A stretch of DNA of 64,000 bases from Sphaerimonospora sp050942215 (GTDB lineage: Bacteria; Actinomycetota; Actinomycetes; Streptosporangiales; Streptosporangiaceae). Under the pieces are notes generated by a model. It made no database searches. It was not told the DNA's origin and was given only the letters and a program-made list of their open reading frames with translations. Shown one piece after another: positions 8,652 to 17,952 of the stretch (the first letter of the stretch is position 1; every line of letters starts with the position of its first letter). The stretch is taken from contig NZ_CP192056.1 of the NCBI RefSeq assembly GCF_050942215.1, positions 5,270,001-5,334,000 on the forward strand, in the 5' to 3' direction. Both the position numbers and the translations under genes were made by a program.

Positions 8652-10303
8652 ACGGCCTTCTGCTCGACCCGCACTCCGCTCTGGCCGAGGAGATCACGCT
8701 CGGCGCCCTGCTGCGCTGCTGCATCCGTGAACTGTGCGGCCCCCGGGTGCGGACCGCGGGGCCGTACCTGCTGGCGAGCATCGCGGGAACCCGCGTGCGC
8801 GTACCCGCCCGGGGCGGAATGTCCCTGCGCTTCACCGGCCGGGCCGAACGGCTGGCCGGCGGCGTATGGGAGCCGCTGACCTCGGACACCCTGATCAAAC
8901 TGGTCGAACGGCAGCTGGCGGGCGGCGGCGAAGGACCCGGCGGCGGCTTCAACGGGGAGTTCGCCGCCCAGGTGACCGCCAGCCGGGAGGCCGTCGCCGC
9001 CCTCCTGGCGGCCCGCGAGCGCGCGACACCGCCGGCGGACCCGTGGCTCGCCTCCGAGCAGGCCCTGGTGGGCGGACACCCGTTCCATCCCTCGCCCAAG
9101 ATGGGGATCGGCCCGGGATCGGAACGGTACGCGCCGGAGGCGCACGCCCGCTTCCCGCTCCGCCTGCTCGGCGTCCGCGCCGACCTCGTAGCGGGCCAGG
9201 GCGACACGTCGGTGCTCGACTCGATGGGCGCCTTCCCGCCGGGATATCTTCCGCTGCCCGCACACCCGTGGCAGCTCGAACTACTCGCCCCCGACCTGCG
9301 CGAACCGCTCGCCGACGGGCGGCTCGTCGACCTCGGGTACGGCTCACGCCCGGTCTTCCCCACCTCGTCGGTGCGGACCGTGTACGAGCCGGTCGCGGGG
9401 GTCTGCCTCAAATTCAGCCTGGACGTACGGATCACGAACTGCGTGCGGAAGAACGCGTGGTACGAACTCGCCGGCGCGGTCGAGCTCACCCGGCGGCTCG
9501 GGCCGGTCTTCGATCGGCTGGCCGAACGGTTTCCCGGCACCCGGTGGCTGCCCGAGCCCGGATATCGGTCGGCGGCCCTCGGCACCCGGCTCCTCGAAGG
9601 GCTCGGAGTGATCGTCCGATCCGGTCCCTGGCCGGTCTGCGAGCCCGGGGTCACCCCGATCCTCGCGGCCGCCCTGGCCGCCTCGCCGTACGGCACGGCG
9701 GACGTGCGGGACACGGGGGTGCCCGAGGCGGCCGAGGCGCGCCGCCGGACCGACCCCGTCACCTGGTGGCGGGCCTACGTCGAACGGGTGGCCCTGCCGG
9801 CGCTCGACGCCTTCGTCCGCCACGGCGTCGTGCTCGAACCACACCTGCAGAACGTGCTCGTCGGCGTCGACGCCGACGGCCTGCCCGCCCAGGCGATATT
9901 CCGCGACCTGGAGGGGGCCAAGCTGATCGAAGGCCGCCACGACCTGTCGGGGCTGCCGGAGCGGGTCGCCGAGGCGCTGACGTACGCGTCCGATCGCGGC
10001 TGGAACCGGGTCGCGTACTGCCTCGTGGTCAACCACCTGGCCGAGATCGCCGCCACCGTAGCGGAGGCGGCCGATCCGGAGGAGGAGCGCCAGGTCCCGC
10101 GTGAGCTCTGGGCGGCGGCCGGAAAGGTGCTGTCCGGCCATGCCGAAGACCGGGGATGGCCGGCCCCGCTCAGAGCGCTGCTCTCCGATGCGACGCTGCC
10201 CGCCAAGGCCAATCTGGGCGTGCGGTGGCGACGGCATGCCGACCGCGCCGCCGGATACGTCCCCGTCGCCAACCCGCTGTCCTCGATGCGCCCCGATCTC
10301 TGA
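8648..10303 (+). CDS. IucA/IucC-family NIS siderophore synthetase, second copy
   Basis: This 551-residue protein is translationally coupled to the first by an ATGA overlap. Motifs: GGHPFHPSPKMGIGP near residue 142, LPAHPWQLELL, KFSLDVRITNCVRKN and EPHLQNVLV near residue 398, the standard set of an intact NIS synthetase, followed by FRDLEGAKL and the FhuF-like C-terminal domain. It should catalyse one ATP-dependent condensation in siderophore assembly. No hydroxamate-making monooxygenase, decarboxylase, acyltransferase or exporter is adjacent, so precursors must come from elsewhere or the product is built from primary metabolites. Confidence 0.9.
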   Translation: MNGLLLDPHSALAEEITLGALLRCCIRELCGPRVRTAGPYLLASIAGTRVRVPARGGMSLRFTGRAERLAGGVWEPLTSDTLIKLVERQLAGGGEGPGGGFNGEFAAQVTASREAVAALLAARERATPPADPWLASEQALVGGHPFHPSPKMGIGPGSERYAPEAHARFPLRLLGVRADLVAGQGDTSVLDSMGAFPPGYLPLPAHPWQLELLAPDLREPLADGRLVDLGYGSRPVFPTSSVRTVYEPVAGVCLKFSLDVRITNCVRKNAWYELAGAVELTRRLGPVFDRLAERFPGTRWLPEPGYRSAALGTRLLEGLGVIVRSGPWPVCEPGVTPILAAALAASPYGTADVRDTGVPEAAEARRRTDPVTWWRAYVERVALPALDAFVRHGVVLEPHLQNVLVGVDADGLPAQAIFRDLEGAKLIEGRHDLSGLPERVAEALTYASDRGWNRVAYCLVVNHLAEIAATVAEAADPEEERQVPRELWAAAGKVLSGHAEDRGWPAPLRALLSDATLPAKANLGVRWRRHADRAAGYVPVANPLSSMRPDL

Positions 10304-10312
10304 TCAGCGGGA

Positions 10313-10655
10313 TCATTCCGGCAGCCGTTCGCCGAGCCTGTGGAGACACGTCATGACCTCCTCCCAGGCGTTCACCAGTGTGACGGAGACGTCGAGCGCC
10401 ATGATCGAGGCGACGTACTGGCTCAGCAGTTCAACGGATTCGACCGCGGCCGCGCGATCCGATCGACGCGGAAGGTACGCCAGTCCGCCCGGTCGGGGTC
10501 GTAGGCGATCAGGTACCACCGGCCCTTCACTGTGACCGGATTGTGCGGCTCGACGCGGCGCGCGCTGTCCGCACCGGCACGGTCGAGGTGTCGAAGGTCA
10601 GCACCTGGCGGTCACGGCGGCACGAGACCAGCACCGCCACCGCCGGGAGACTCAA
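10313..10655 (-). pseudogene. Decayed WYL-domain transcriptional regulator
   Basis: Pieces of a YafY-type WYL regulator appear in different minus-strand frames. One frame gives LVSCRRDRQVLTF; the next gives RRVEPHNPVTVKGRWYL, then IAYDPDRADWRTFRVDRI; a third, after an internal deletion, gives the C-terminal VELLSQYVASIMALDVSV and MTCLHRLGERL. The HTH-bearing N-terminus is absent. At least one frameshift and one internal deletion separate the parts, so no functional protein is possible. The rest of the gap to 10854 holds no recognisable gene. The remnant lies at the right border of the siderophore block. Confidence 0.8.
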
Positions 10656-10854
10656 GCCCCCGAGCGGGTGGGTCGTTTCCCTCCGGGGCGTGGTTCCATC
10701 CACCCCGGAGGCCGTTTTCCTCCACCCCGACCGGTCGTACGCCTTTCGGTCTCCGCACTTATCTCGTTCCAATGCCGTCACGTTCAGTGGCTTCAAAGAC
10801 ACGATGCGTACCATCGGGATTGTATTTCGGCTGACCGGTCAATCCACCGACCGG

Positions 10855-13800
10855 TCAGTCCTCGGGCACTCGCCGGATGAGGGCCGCCAGCCCGTCGGCG
10901 TCGAGCAGGTCCACGGGACGGATCGTCTCATTCGACCGGACGTAGTGGAACGCCGCACCGACCTTCTCCAGCGGCACCCCCGCCAGCGCGGCCCAGGCCA
11001 TACGGTACGCGGCGAGCTGGACCGAGGCCGTCTCGGCCGCCCTGCCCAGCGGCCGTTCGCCGGTCTTCCAGTCGACCACTACGAAGCCGTCCCCCTCCCG
11101 GAAGACCGCGTCCATCCGGCCGCGCAGCAACCGGTCGGCGATCACCGTCTCGAACGGGACCTCCAGGTCGAGCGGCTCACGCCCGGCCCACTCGCTCTCC
11201 TCGAACCGCGTCTGCAACTCGGCGAGCTGGATGTCGGCATCGGAGGGCTCGTCGGCCGCGCCGGGCAGATCGAAGTCGTCGATGAGGCGCTGCTGACCCC
11301 AGCGCGACTCAAGCCAGCGATGGAACGCCGTGCCACGCCGAGCCAGCGGCGCCGGTTTGCGTGGCACCGGCCGACGCACCTGGCGGGCGAACGCCGCGGG
11401 ATCGGCGGCCAGCGTCACCAGCGACGACACCGTCAGCCTGGCCGGCAGCTCGACGACCGTCCCGGTCCGCCGCCGGTTCGTCTCGCGCTCCCTCAGCAGC
11501 AGTTCGGTGTCCCGCGCCCAGGACCGCATCCGCTCCCGATCACGCTCCCTGAGGCTCCGGGCCCGCAGGGCCGCCGCCGCGTCCTTCGCCGGTCCCCGGG
11601 CCCGTGCCTCCTCCGCCAGCGCCTCCTCCGCCAGCGCCTCTTCGACCAGTGCCTCCTCCGCCAGCGCCTCTTCGACCAGTGCCTCCTCCGCCAGCGCCTC
11701 TTCGACCAGTGCCTCTTCGACCAGGCGGGCGCCGTCGTCGACGCCATCGGCCACGGAGATGACGGGCCACTCCTCGCGGGCCGGCTCGGCGAGCAGCGGG
11801 TTCTGCTCGTCTTCGCCCTCACCGCTGTCGTGCCAGAGATCGATCCTGGCGCCCGCTTCGCGGATCTCCATCAGGAAATCGGACGGCTCCAGCGGCCGGG
11901 ACGAGGTCCCCCACCGATAACCGGACGCCACCAGCAGATAGTGCGCCCTCGTCACCGCCACGTAGGCGAGCCGCCGCTCCTCCATCAGGTCACGCTCACG
12001 GCACCGCTGGTCGAAGTCGGCCAGGACGTCCTTCTCCAGACCGGCCAGCGCCGGCAGATCCGCCCGGTCGCCACGCAGTGGATAGGGCAGCTTGCGCGGG
12101 TTCCTGGTCCATCTCGAATTGGTCACCGGTGTGGCCGGGAAGACGCTTCCTCTGGCGATCTCCCCCTTCTGGGTCCTGACCTGCGACAGCCCGGGCACGA
12201 TGACCACCGGCCACTCCAGGCCCTTCGACGCGTGGACGGTCATCAGCTTGACGCTGTTGGTGTCGCCCACGCGCCCGGCTTCCAGCCCGAACTCCTCAGC
12301 CTCCGCCGCCTTCAGATAGGCCAGGAAGGCGCCGAGGGTCGGATCCTCCGCGTCGCCGGCGAACCGGGCCGCCGCGTCGAGGAACGCGTCCAGGTCGGCA
12401 CGGGCGGCGAGCGGGCCGCCGACCGCTCCGCCCCGCGCCGCGACCTCCACGTCGAGACCCAGCCGCCTCTCCACCTCGGCGATCAGTTCGGGCAGCGGCT
12501 GCCCGGCGCGCGCGCGCAGCAGCCGGAGTTCGAGAGCGAGTCGCGGCAGCCGCTCCCGCGCCGCCGGTGAGAACCCCTCCAGCCACTCGGTCCGCCGGTC
12601 GAACATCTCGGGTAGCTCGTCGAGGGCGTCGATCAGGCTGCCGCGCTCCTCGGCCAGGTCGAGCACGACCTGCTCCAGCGGGTCTTCGGCCCGATTCCCG
12701 CTCCGCATCTCCCGGTTGAGCTCCCGGGCGAGGTCGCCCAGCACCTTGAGGTCGGCCGGGCCGATCCGCCAGCGCGGACCGGCGAGCAGCCGTACCAGCG
12801 CGTCACCGGCCGTGGGGTCGTACAGCGTCCGCAGGGTCGCCACGATGTCGGCGACCTCGGGCACCGTGAGCAGCCCGCCGAGGCCCACCACCTCGACCGG
12901 GATGCCCTGCGCCGCCAGAGCCCGGCGCAGCGCCGGGAACTGCGATCGCTTGCGGGCGAGGATCGCGACGTCTTTCGGCTGCACGGCCTCCCCGTGCGGA
13001 TCACGCTCTCCGTGACCCCAGGGCAGGCCGTCCGGAGCGCCCTCCCAGCGGAGCAGCGTGGCCACCCGCTCGGCGATCCAGGCGGCCTCGTCCTCGGCGG
13101 TCTCGTGGAAGGCGCACACCACTCGGCCGCGGCCGACCCGGTTGCCACCCGGGACCAGCACCGGCACCTGGCGTGCCTCGGCGCGCAGCGGACGCTGGAT
13201 CTCGGCGGCGACGCCGAGCACGTGCTCGCCGTTGCGAAAGCTCGTGGAGAGCTGCCGCACGGGCGCGGGATCCCCGGCGGCCGTCGGGAAGTCCCGGGGG
13301 AACCGCGACAGGTTGCCCGCCGAGGCGCCGCGCCAGCCGTAAATCGACTGGCAGGGGTCGCCGACGGCTGTCACCGGGTGGCCCCCTCGGTACAGCGCCC
13401 GGAGCAGTACGAGCTGGGCGTGGCTGGTGTCCTGGTACTCGTCGAGCAGCACGACCGCGAACCGCTCCCGCTCGGACATCCCCACCTCTGGATGACGGGT
13501 GGCGATCCGCGCCGCCAGCGCCATCTGGTCGCCGTAGTCGATGACCTCGCGGCTCCGCTTCAGCCGTTCGTACGCCTCGACCATGGGCAGCAGTTGCTCG
13601 CGGATCTCCTGAGTGTCCACGGGCACCCGCTGGTCCTTGACGATCCGCCCGGTCAGGCCCGCCAGCCGCTCCCGCAGCCACCCGCCGACCGCACGCACGT
13701 CGTCGGCGCCGCACAGGTGCTCGGCCATCTCACCGGCCAGGTCCAGCACGGCCTTGGTGACGCTCACCGGCCCGAGATCGACCTTGTCCATCGGGCCGTC

Positions 13801-14268
13801 GTACTGCCCGACGACCCGGGCCGCCATCTGCCAGGCCACGGCCGGGGTGACCAGGCGCATCGTCGGCTCCAACCCTTCGCGGAGCGCGTGATCGGCGACC
13901 AGCCGGGCGGCGTAGGCGTGGTAGGTCGAGACCGTCGGCTCCGAGTCGAGCAGCTCCGGTGCCACCAGTCCGGCCTCCACCAGCCCGGTCAGGCGTCTGC
14001 GCACCCGGTCGGCGAGCTCGGCCGCGGCCTTGCGAGTGAAGGTGAGTCCCAGGATCTGCTCTGGCCTCGCCAGACCGTTCGCGACCAGCCAGACGACCCG
14101 TCCGGCCATGGTCTCGCTCTTGCCCGACCCCGCCCCCGCCACGACCACGGCGGGCTCGAGCGGGGCCTCGATGACGGCCGCCTGCTCCGATGTGGGCGGC
14201 ATGATGCCCAGGCGGCGGGCGAGCCCGCCGGGGTCGAGCGCCGGATTCCCCACTGCCTCGGTCAGCAC
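10855..14268 (-). CDS. adnB: AdnB: helicase-nuclease subunit (motor plus RecB-type nuclease)
   Basis: This 1137-residue protein is the second subunit of the actinobacterial AdnAB end-resection machine. It has Walker A GAGSGKS (Lys about 50), VVLLDEYQDTSHAQ, GDPCQSIYGWRGA, LMTVHASKGLEWPVV and YVAVTRA, then a C-terminal nuclease with GTAFHRWLE and VVDWKTG. The preferred GTG start at 14268 overlaps the adnA stop as GTGCTGA behind GGAGG; the longer frame to 14316 lies inside adnA. AdnB supplies the main translocating motor and one nuclease of the dimer. An unusual pentapeptide repeat (EEALA/EEALV) lies between motor and nuclease at about residues 848-888. Confidence 0.92.
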   Translation of the reverse strand: MLTEAVGNPALDPGGLARRLGIMPPTSEQAAVIEAPLEPAVVVAGAGSGKSETMAGRVVWLVANGLARPEQILGLTFTRKAAAELADRVRRRLTGLVEAGLVAPELLDSEPTVSTYHAYAARLVADHALREGLEPTMRLVTPAVAWQMAARVVGQYDGPMDKVDLGPVSVTKAVLDLAGEMAEHLCGADDVRAVGGWLRERLAGLTGRIVKDQRVPVDTQEIREQLLPMVEAYERLKRSREVIDYGDQMALAARIATRHPEVGMSERERFAVVLLDEYQDTSHAQLVLLRALYRGGHPVTAVGDPCQSIYGWRGASAGNLSRFPRDFPTAAGDPAPVRQLSTSFRNGEHVLGVAAEIQRPLRAEARQVPVLVPGGNRVGRGRVVCAFHETAEDEAAWIAERVATLLRWEGAPDGLPWGHGERDPHGEAVQPKDVAILARKRSQFPALRRALAAQGIPVEVVGLGGLLTVPEVADIVATLRTLYDPTAGDALVRLLAGPRWRIGPADLKVLGDLARELNREMRSGNRAEDPLEQVVLDLAEERGSLIDALDELPEMFDRRTEWLEGFSPAARERLPRLALELRLLRARAGQPLPELIAEVERRLGLDVEVAARGGAVGGPLAARADLDAFLDAAARFAGDAEDPTLGAFLAYLKAAEAEEFGLEAGRVGDTNSVKLMTVHASKGLEWPVVIVPGLSQVRTQKGEIARGSVFPATPVTNSRWTRNPRKLPYPLRGDRADLPALAGLEKDVLADFDQRCRERDLMEERRLAYVAVTRAHYLLVASGYRWGTSSRPLEPSDFLMEIREAGARIDLWHDSGEGEDEQNPLLAEPAREEWPVISVADGVDDGARLVEEALVEEALAEEALVEEALAEEALVEEALAEEALAEEARARGPAKDAAAALRARSLRERDRERMRSWARDTELLLRERETNRRRTGTVVELPARLTVSSLVTLAADPAAFARQVRRPVPRKPAPLARRGTAFHRWLESRWGQQRLIDDFDLPGAADEPSDADIQLAELQTRFEESEWAGREPLDLEVPFETVIADRLLRGRMDAVFREGDGFVVVDWKTGERPLGRAAETASVQLAAYRMAWAALAGVPLEKVGAAFHYVRSNETIRPVDLLDADGLAALIRRVPED
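11606..11724 (-). repeat. In-frame 15/30-bp tandem repeat inside adnB
   Basis: About eight 15-bp units in two alternating forms (GCCTCCTCCGCCAGC and GCCTCTTCGACCAGT on the plus strand) form a near-perfect 30-bp repeat. On the coding strand they give alternating EEALV and EEALA pentapeptides, an acidic, probably helical linker between helicase and nuclease. Near identity of the copies suggests recent expansion and likely length variation between strains. Confidence 0.9.
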
Positions 14269-17200
14269 ACCTGGCCTCCGTTGTCGTTGACCGGACAGGA
14301 GATCTTCGCCGGGCACGTGCGGCAGCCGTCGTTGACCTGGGCGACGAAGCGTGTCCGCGTCATCCCGGTCGCGACGTTCTCGACCAGATCCCTGGCCCAG
14401 TTGTGCTCGGGATCACCGTCGAGCGGCGGCTGCACCTGCTCGACCGCGTCCCCCTTGCTCCCCGCGGCCTTGCCCACCTGCAGGAGCGAAGCGCCCCCCA
14501 CTCCGCTGAGCCGCTCGAAAGCGCCGAGCATCGCGGCGAGCTGGTACACCCCGAGCTGCGGGTGCCGGTCGATCTCGTCGTTCCTGGGCTTGCTGCCGCC
14601 GGTCTTGATGTCCACGATCACGGCACGGCCCTCGCCGTCGCGCTCCAACCGGTCGACCCGGCCGGTGATCTGCACGCCGTCCGCCACCATGACGGAGAAC
14701 GCCTTCTCCGTATCGACCAGCTCGCGCTCGTTGCCCTTGTGCCACCGGGCGAACCGGTCGATCATCTGCTCGGCGACCCTGCGCTGCTTGCGGTTGAACC
14801 ACACCCCGCCGAAGTCGAGGTTGTCCCAGACGTCGTTCAGCCGTTCGAGCAGGTCCACGCCGTCCTTGGTGCCCAGTACGGCTATCGCGTGGATGACCGT
14901 GCCGAGGTGCTGGCTGGTGCCCGACTCGCTCGCGCCGACCGCTCGCTCCAGCACCCAGCGCAGCCCGCATTCCGTGAACGTCTCGACGGCCGAGGGCGAG
15001 ATCTGGACGATGCCGTTCCGCCAGTCGAGCGGCCGGTCGTCGGAGAGCTCCGTCTTCGCATACCACTCGCTCGGCGCGGCGCCGGGCACCCCGGCACGGG
15101 CCAGCCTGGCGAGGTGTGCCGCCGCCTCGCGGCGCAGCGCCTCCGGCTGGCCGATGTCGCAGACCACCGAGCGCAGGTCCGCCACGAGGGCGGGCATGCT
15201 GAGCCAGCGCGCCCGGTCGTCCGTCGTGGCCTTCTCGACGCCCTCGGGCAGCAGCTCGGTGAGGAAGCGGGAAGGGCGTTCCTCGGTGTCCTCACCACCG
15301 ACGGCCGTGACGACCAGCCGGCGGCGAGCCCGGGTCGCCGCCACGTAGAACAGCCGCCGCTCCTCGGCGAGCAGCTTCGACGTGAGCGTGGCCGCCTCCG
15401 CTTCGGGCCCGCTCGGCTCCGCTCCGGCGGTCAGCTCGACCAGCGCGTCGATGCCGAGCAGCGATCCCCTCAGACGCAGGTCGGGCCAGATCCCCTCCTG
15501 CACCCCGGCGACCACGACGACGTCCCATTCGAGCCCCTTCGAGCGGTGCGCGGTGAGGATCCGTACGGCTTCGCCCTCGGGCGCGGACTCGGCGAGCGTG
15601 TCACCGGCGATCTCCTGGGAGGCCAGGTCGTCGAGGAACACCGCCACCCCGGCCTTGGGCAGGCGGTCGGTGAACCTGGCGGCGTGGTCGAACAGTGCGA
15701 CGACGGCATCCAGGTCGCGGTCGGCCTGGGCCCCCCGGTACCCGCCGGACAGCCCGGCCTCGGTCCACCGCTCGGCAAGGCCGCTGGCCTGCCATATCTC
15801 CCACAGAGTCTCCTCGGCGCCGCGGCCCTGCCGTACTGCTTCGCAGGCCGATTTGAGCAGACGGGCGACCCGCTCGACCGGGGCCGCGATGTGCGGCTCC
15901 ACGTGGATCAGCTCGTTGGTGTCCCACAGGGCGGCGACCAGCAGTTCGTCGGACGATCGCGGCACCCCGGGCCTGATGTCAGACCCCGGGACCGGTACGG
16001 CTTCGACGCCTTCGTCAGCGGCTGCGGCATCCGGCTCCCTGGCGACTTCGCCAGAGCCCGCGGCGGCCGGCTCTCCGGCGGCGGCTTCGTTCTCGGTGAT
16101 TCGCAGTGCGCGCCTCAGCCGGCGGACTCCGATCATGTCCGTGCCGCCCAGCGGCCCGGTCAGCAGTTCCTCGGCCGTCGCGACGTCGAGCGCCTCCCGG
16201 CGGACCTCGGCGTCGGGCGACTCCCCGCGCACCGCGACCCTGAGCAGCGTGATGAACGGCCGCACACCGGGCTCGGCGACGATCGGCAGTTCGTCGCCCG
16301 CGACCGCCACCGGCACGCCGGCGGTCATGAGCGCACGTCGCAGCAGCGGCAGCTGCCGGGTCGTGCTGCGTACGAGCACGGCCATCCGCGACCAGGGCAC
16401 CCCGTCGATCAGATGGGACCGGCGCAGCGTGTCCGCGACCACCGCGGCCTCCTGGCTCTCACTGTCGGCCAGCAGCACCTTCACCTCGCCACGCGCGGTC
16501 TGCGAGGTCGGCAGCAGGTCGCGGTGGCCTCCGCCGGAGCCCGGCAGGGGGGCGGCGGGCAGCCGGCGGGCGACCCGGCGGGAGGCGTCGAGCAGCACCG
16601 GGCCGCTGCGCCGGCAGACGCGCAGGGCGATGACCGGCGCGTCCCGCCCGTCCCGGGTCCGGAACCGCTGCGGAAACTCCAGGATCCCCCGCACGTCGGC
16701 ACCGCGGAAGCCGTAGATCGACTGGTCGGGGTCCCCCACCGCGATCAGGTCGCGGCCGTCGCCCGCCAGCTGCCTGAGCAGGAACTCCTGCGCGGGATCG
16801 GTGTCCTGATACTCGTCCACGAGCACCACGTCGTACGCGTCCCGTTCGCGCTGCCGTACCTCGCCGTCCGCCAGCAGATCACCGGCGGCCCGAATCGACT
16901 CCGCGTAGTCGAGCGCGGGCACCGGGTCGATGTCGAAGCGGCTCTGATAGCGCGTGAAGAACCCGCCGGCCGCCACCCAGTCGGCCCTGCCCTGTGCCCT
17001 GCCCAGGCCGATGAGCGCGTCACCGTCGAGCCCGCGCTCCGCCGCCCGCGACAGGAAGTCGCGCAGCTCCTCGGCGAAGCCCCGGGTCTTGAGCAGCTCG
17101 CGCATGTCGTCCGGCCAGTGTCGCGCGCCGTCCTCCAGCTCGCCCAGGAGCAGCCGCCGTACCTCGAGAAGCTGCTCCGGGCCGGTCAGCAGCCGCGGCG

Positions 17201-17561
17201 GCGGCTCGTCGGCCAGCACGGCCTCGCGGCGCAGCAGCGCGTAAGCATAGCTGTGGAAGGTGAGGGCGAGCGGTGTCCTCGTGGTGCGGCGCATCCGTCC
17301 CGTGATGCGTTCGCGCAGCTCACCGGCGGCCTTCCGGCTGAAGGTGAGGACCAGGACCCGTTCCGGGTCGACGCCGCGCCGCTCGATCCGATCGACGACG
17401 GTCTCCACTATGGTGGTGGTCTTCCCCGTGCCCGGCCCGGCCAGCACGAGAAGCGGGCCGCTTTCGTGCTCGACGACGGCGCGCTGATGCTCGTCCAGCA
17501 CGGGAATGTCGCGCCGTCCCAGGCCTTCCCGGCGCACCAGGCGGTAGTTCTGACCACTCAC
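14262..17561 (-). CDS. adnA: AdnA: helicase-nuclease subunit with Fe-S nuclease
   Basis: This 1099-residue protein is the first AdnAB subunit. The motor has GPGTGKTTT, VVLVDEYQDTDPAQ, GDPDQSIYGFRGAD, ILTAHRSKGLEWDVV and FYVAATRARR. The C-terminal nuclease has GTVIHAIA, VIVDIKTGG, a cysteine in TECGLRW and CRTCPAKISCP near the end, which fits a four-cysteine iron-sulfur cluster as in AddB/AdnA nucleases. AdnAB resects double-strand breaks. It starts with GTG at 17561 without a clear Shine-Dalgarno, so the true start could be a few codons further in. It is coupled to adnB by a 7-base overlap. Confidence 0.92.
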   Translation of the reverse strand: MSGQNYRLVRREGLGRRDIPVLDEHQRAVVEHESGPLLVLAGPGTGKTTTIVETVVDRIERRGVDPERVLVLTFSRKAAGELRERITGRMRRTTRTPLALTFHSYAYALLRREAVLADEPPPRLLTGPEQLLEVRRLLLGELEDGARHWPDDMRELLKTRGFAEELRDFLSRAAERGLDGDALIGLGRAQGRADWVAAGGFFTRYQSRFDIDPVPALDYAESIRAAGDLLADGEVRQRERDAYDVVLVDEYQDTDPAQEFLLRQLAGDGRDLIAVGDPDQSIYGFRGADVRGILEFPQRFRTRDGRDAPVIALRVCRRSGPVLLDASRRVARRLPAAPLPGSGGGHRDLLPTSQTARGEVKVLLADSESQEAAVVADTLRRSHLIDGVPWSRMAVLVRSTTRQLPLLRRALMTAGVPVAVAGDELPIVAEPGVRPFITLLRVAVRGESPDAEVRREALDVATAEELLTGPLGGTDMIGVRRLRRALRITENEAAAGEPAAAGSGEVAREPDAAAADEGVEAVPVPGSDIRPGVPRSSDELLVAALWDTNELIHVEPHIAAPVERVARLLKSACEAVRQGRGAEETLWEIWQASGLAERWTEAGLSGGYRGAQADRDLDAVVALFDHAARFTDRLPKAGVAVFLDDLASQEIAGDTLAESAPEGEAVRILTAHRSKGLEWDVVVVAGVQEGIWPDLRLRGSLLGIDALVELTAGAEPSGPEAEAATLTSKLLAEERRLFYVAATRARRRLVVTAVGGEDTEERPSRFLTELLPEGVEKATTDDRARWLSMPALVADLRSVVCDIGQPEALRREAAAHLARLARAGVPGAAPSEWYAKTELSDDRPLDWRNGIVQISPSAVETFTECGLRWVLERAVGASESGTSQHLGTVIHAIAVLGTKDGVDLLERLNDVWDNLDFGGVWFNRKQRRVAEQMIDRFARWHKGNERELVDTEKAFSVMVADGVQITGRVDRLERDGEGRAVIVDIKTGGSKPRNDEIDRHPQLGVYQLAAMLGAFERLSGVGGASLLQVGKAAGSKGDAVEQVQPPLDGDPEHNWARDLVENVATGMTRTRFVAQVNDGCRTCPAKISCPVNDNGGQVC

Positions 17562-17952
17562 AACTCAGCATTCCACCAGATGACGGGTACAGATCGTGCC
17601 CGATCGCCCAGCCCTGTGGAAAAGAGTGACCGGTGCTCACACGTGGGGAGCGATTGACGGGCCCGCCTGGCACCTCTCAGCCGAAGAGCCCTGTCAGAGC
17701 AGATCGAGATCGGTGTCGCCGAGGCTTCCAGGTCGTCCAGGAGGGTCTGGGCCTGGGCCTGCCGAGTCTCGGGGCCGTCGACGCCCAAGACCGCGACCAT
17801 CTCGGGGAGCGACGCGCGCAGAAGAGTCACGGCCCGCCGCTCGCCCAAGTTGATCGACAAGCGTCGCTGCCATCTGCATTCGACGGTGCGTAAGTTGGGC
17901 AGACACCCGTGTGTTCATACACAGATGCCTGCGTCCCAGTCAGAGGTGACCG
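17562..17952. other. Gap with a doubtful small minus-strand ORF
   Basis: A minus-strand frame at about 17694-17860 encodes GERRAVTLLRASLPEMVAVL and DDLEASATPISI, which has protein-like composition but no family I recognise. An upstream frame (MQMAATLVDQLG) would join it only through a frameshift. It may be a remnant of a helical protein. Its extension to 17558 reads into the adnA start region and looks spurious. The leftover bases contain the upstream region of the gene at 17953. Confidence 0.3.

Noticed and set aside
11606..11724. Possible CRISPR array
   Set aside because: Repeats are contiguous 15-mers without spacers, in frame within adnB.
12994..17657. Two very long plus-strand frames (784 and 1084 codons) opposite adnB and adnA
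   Set aside because: Exact mirror of the real genes; long only because high GC removes stops.
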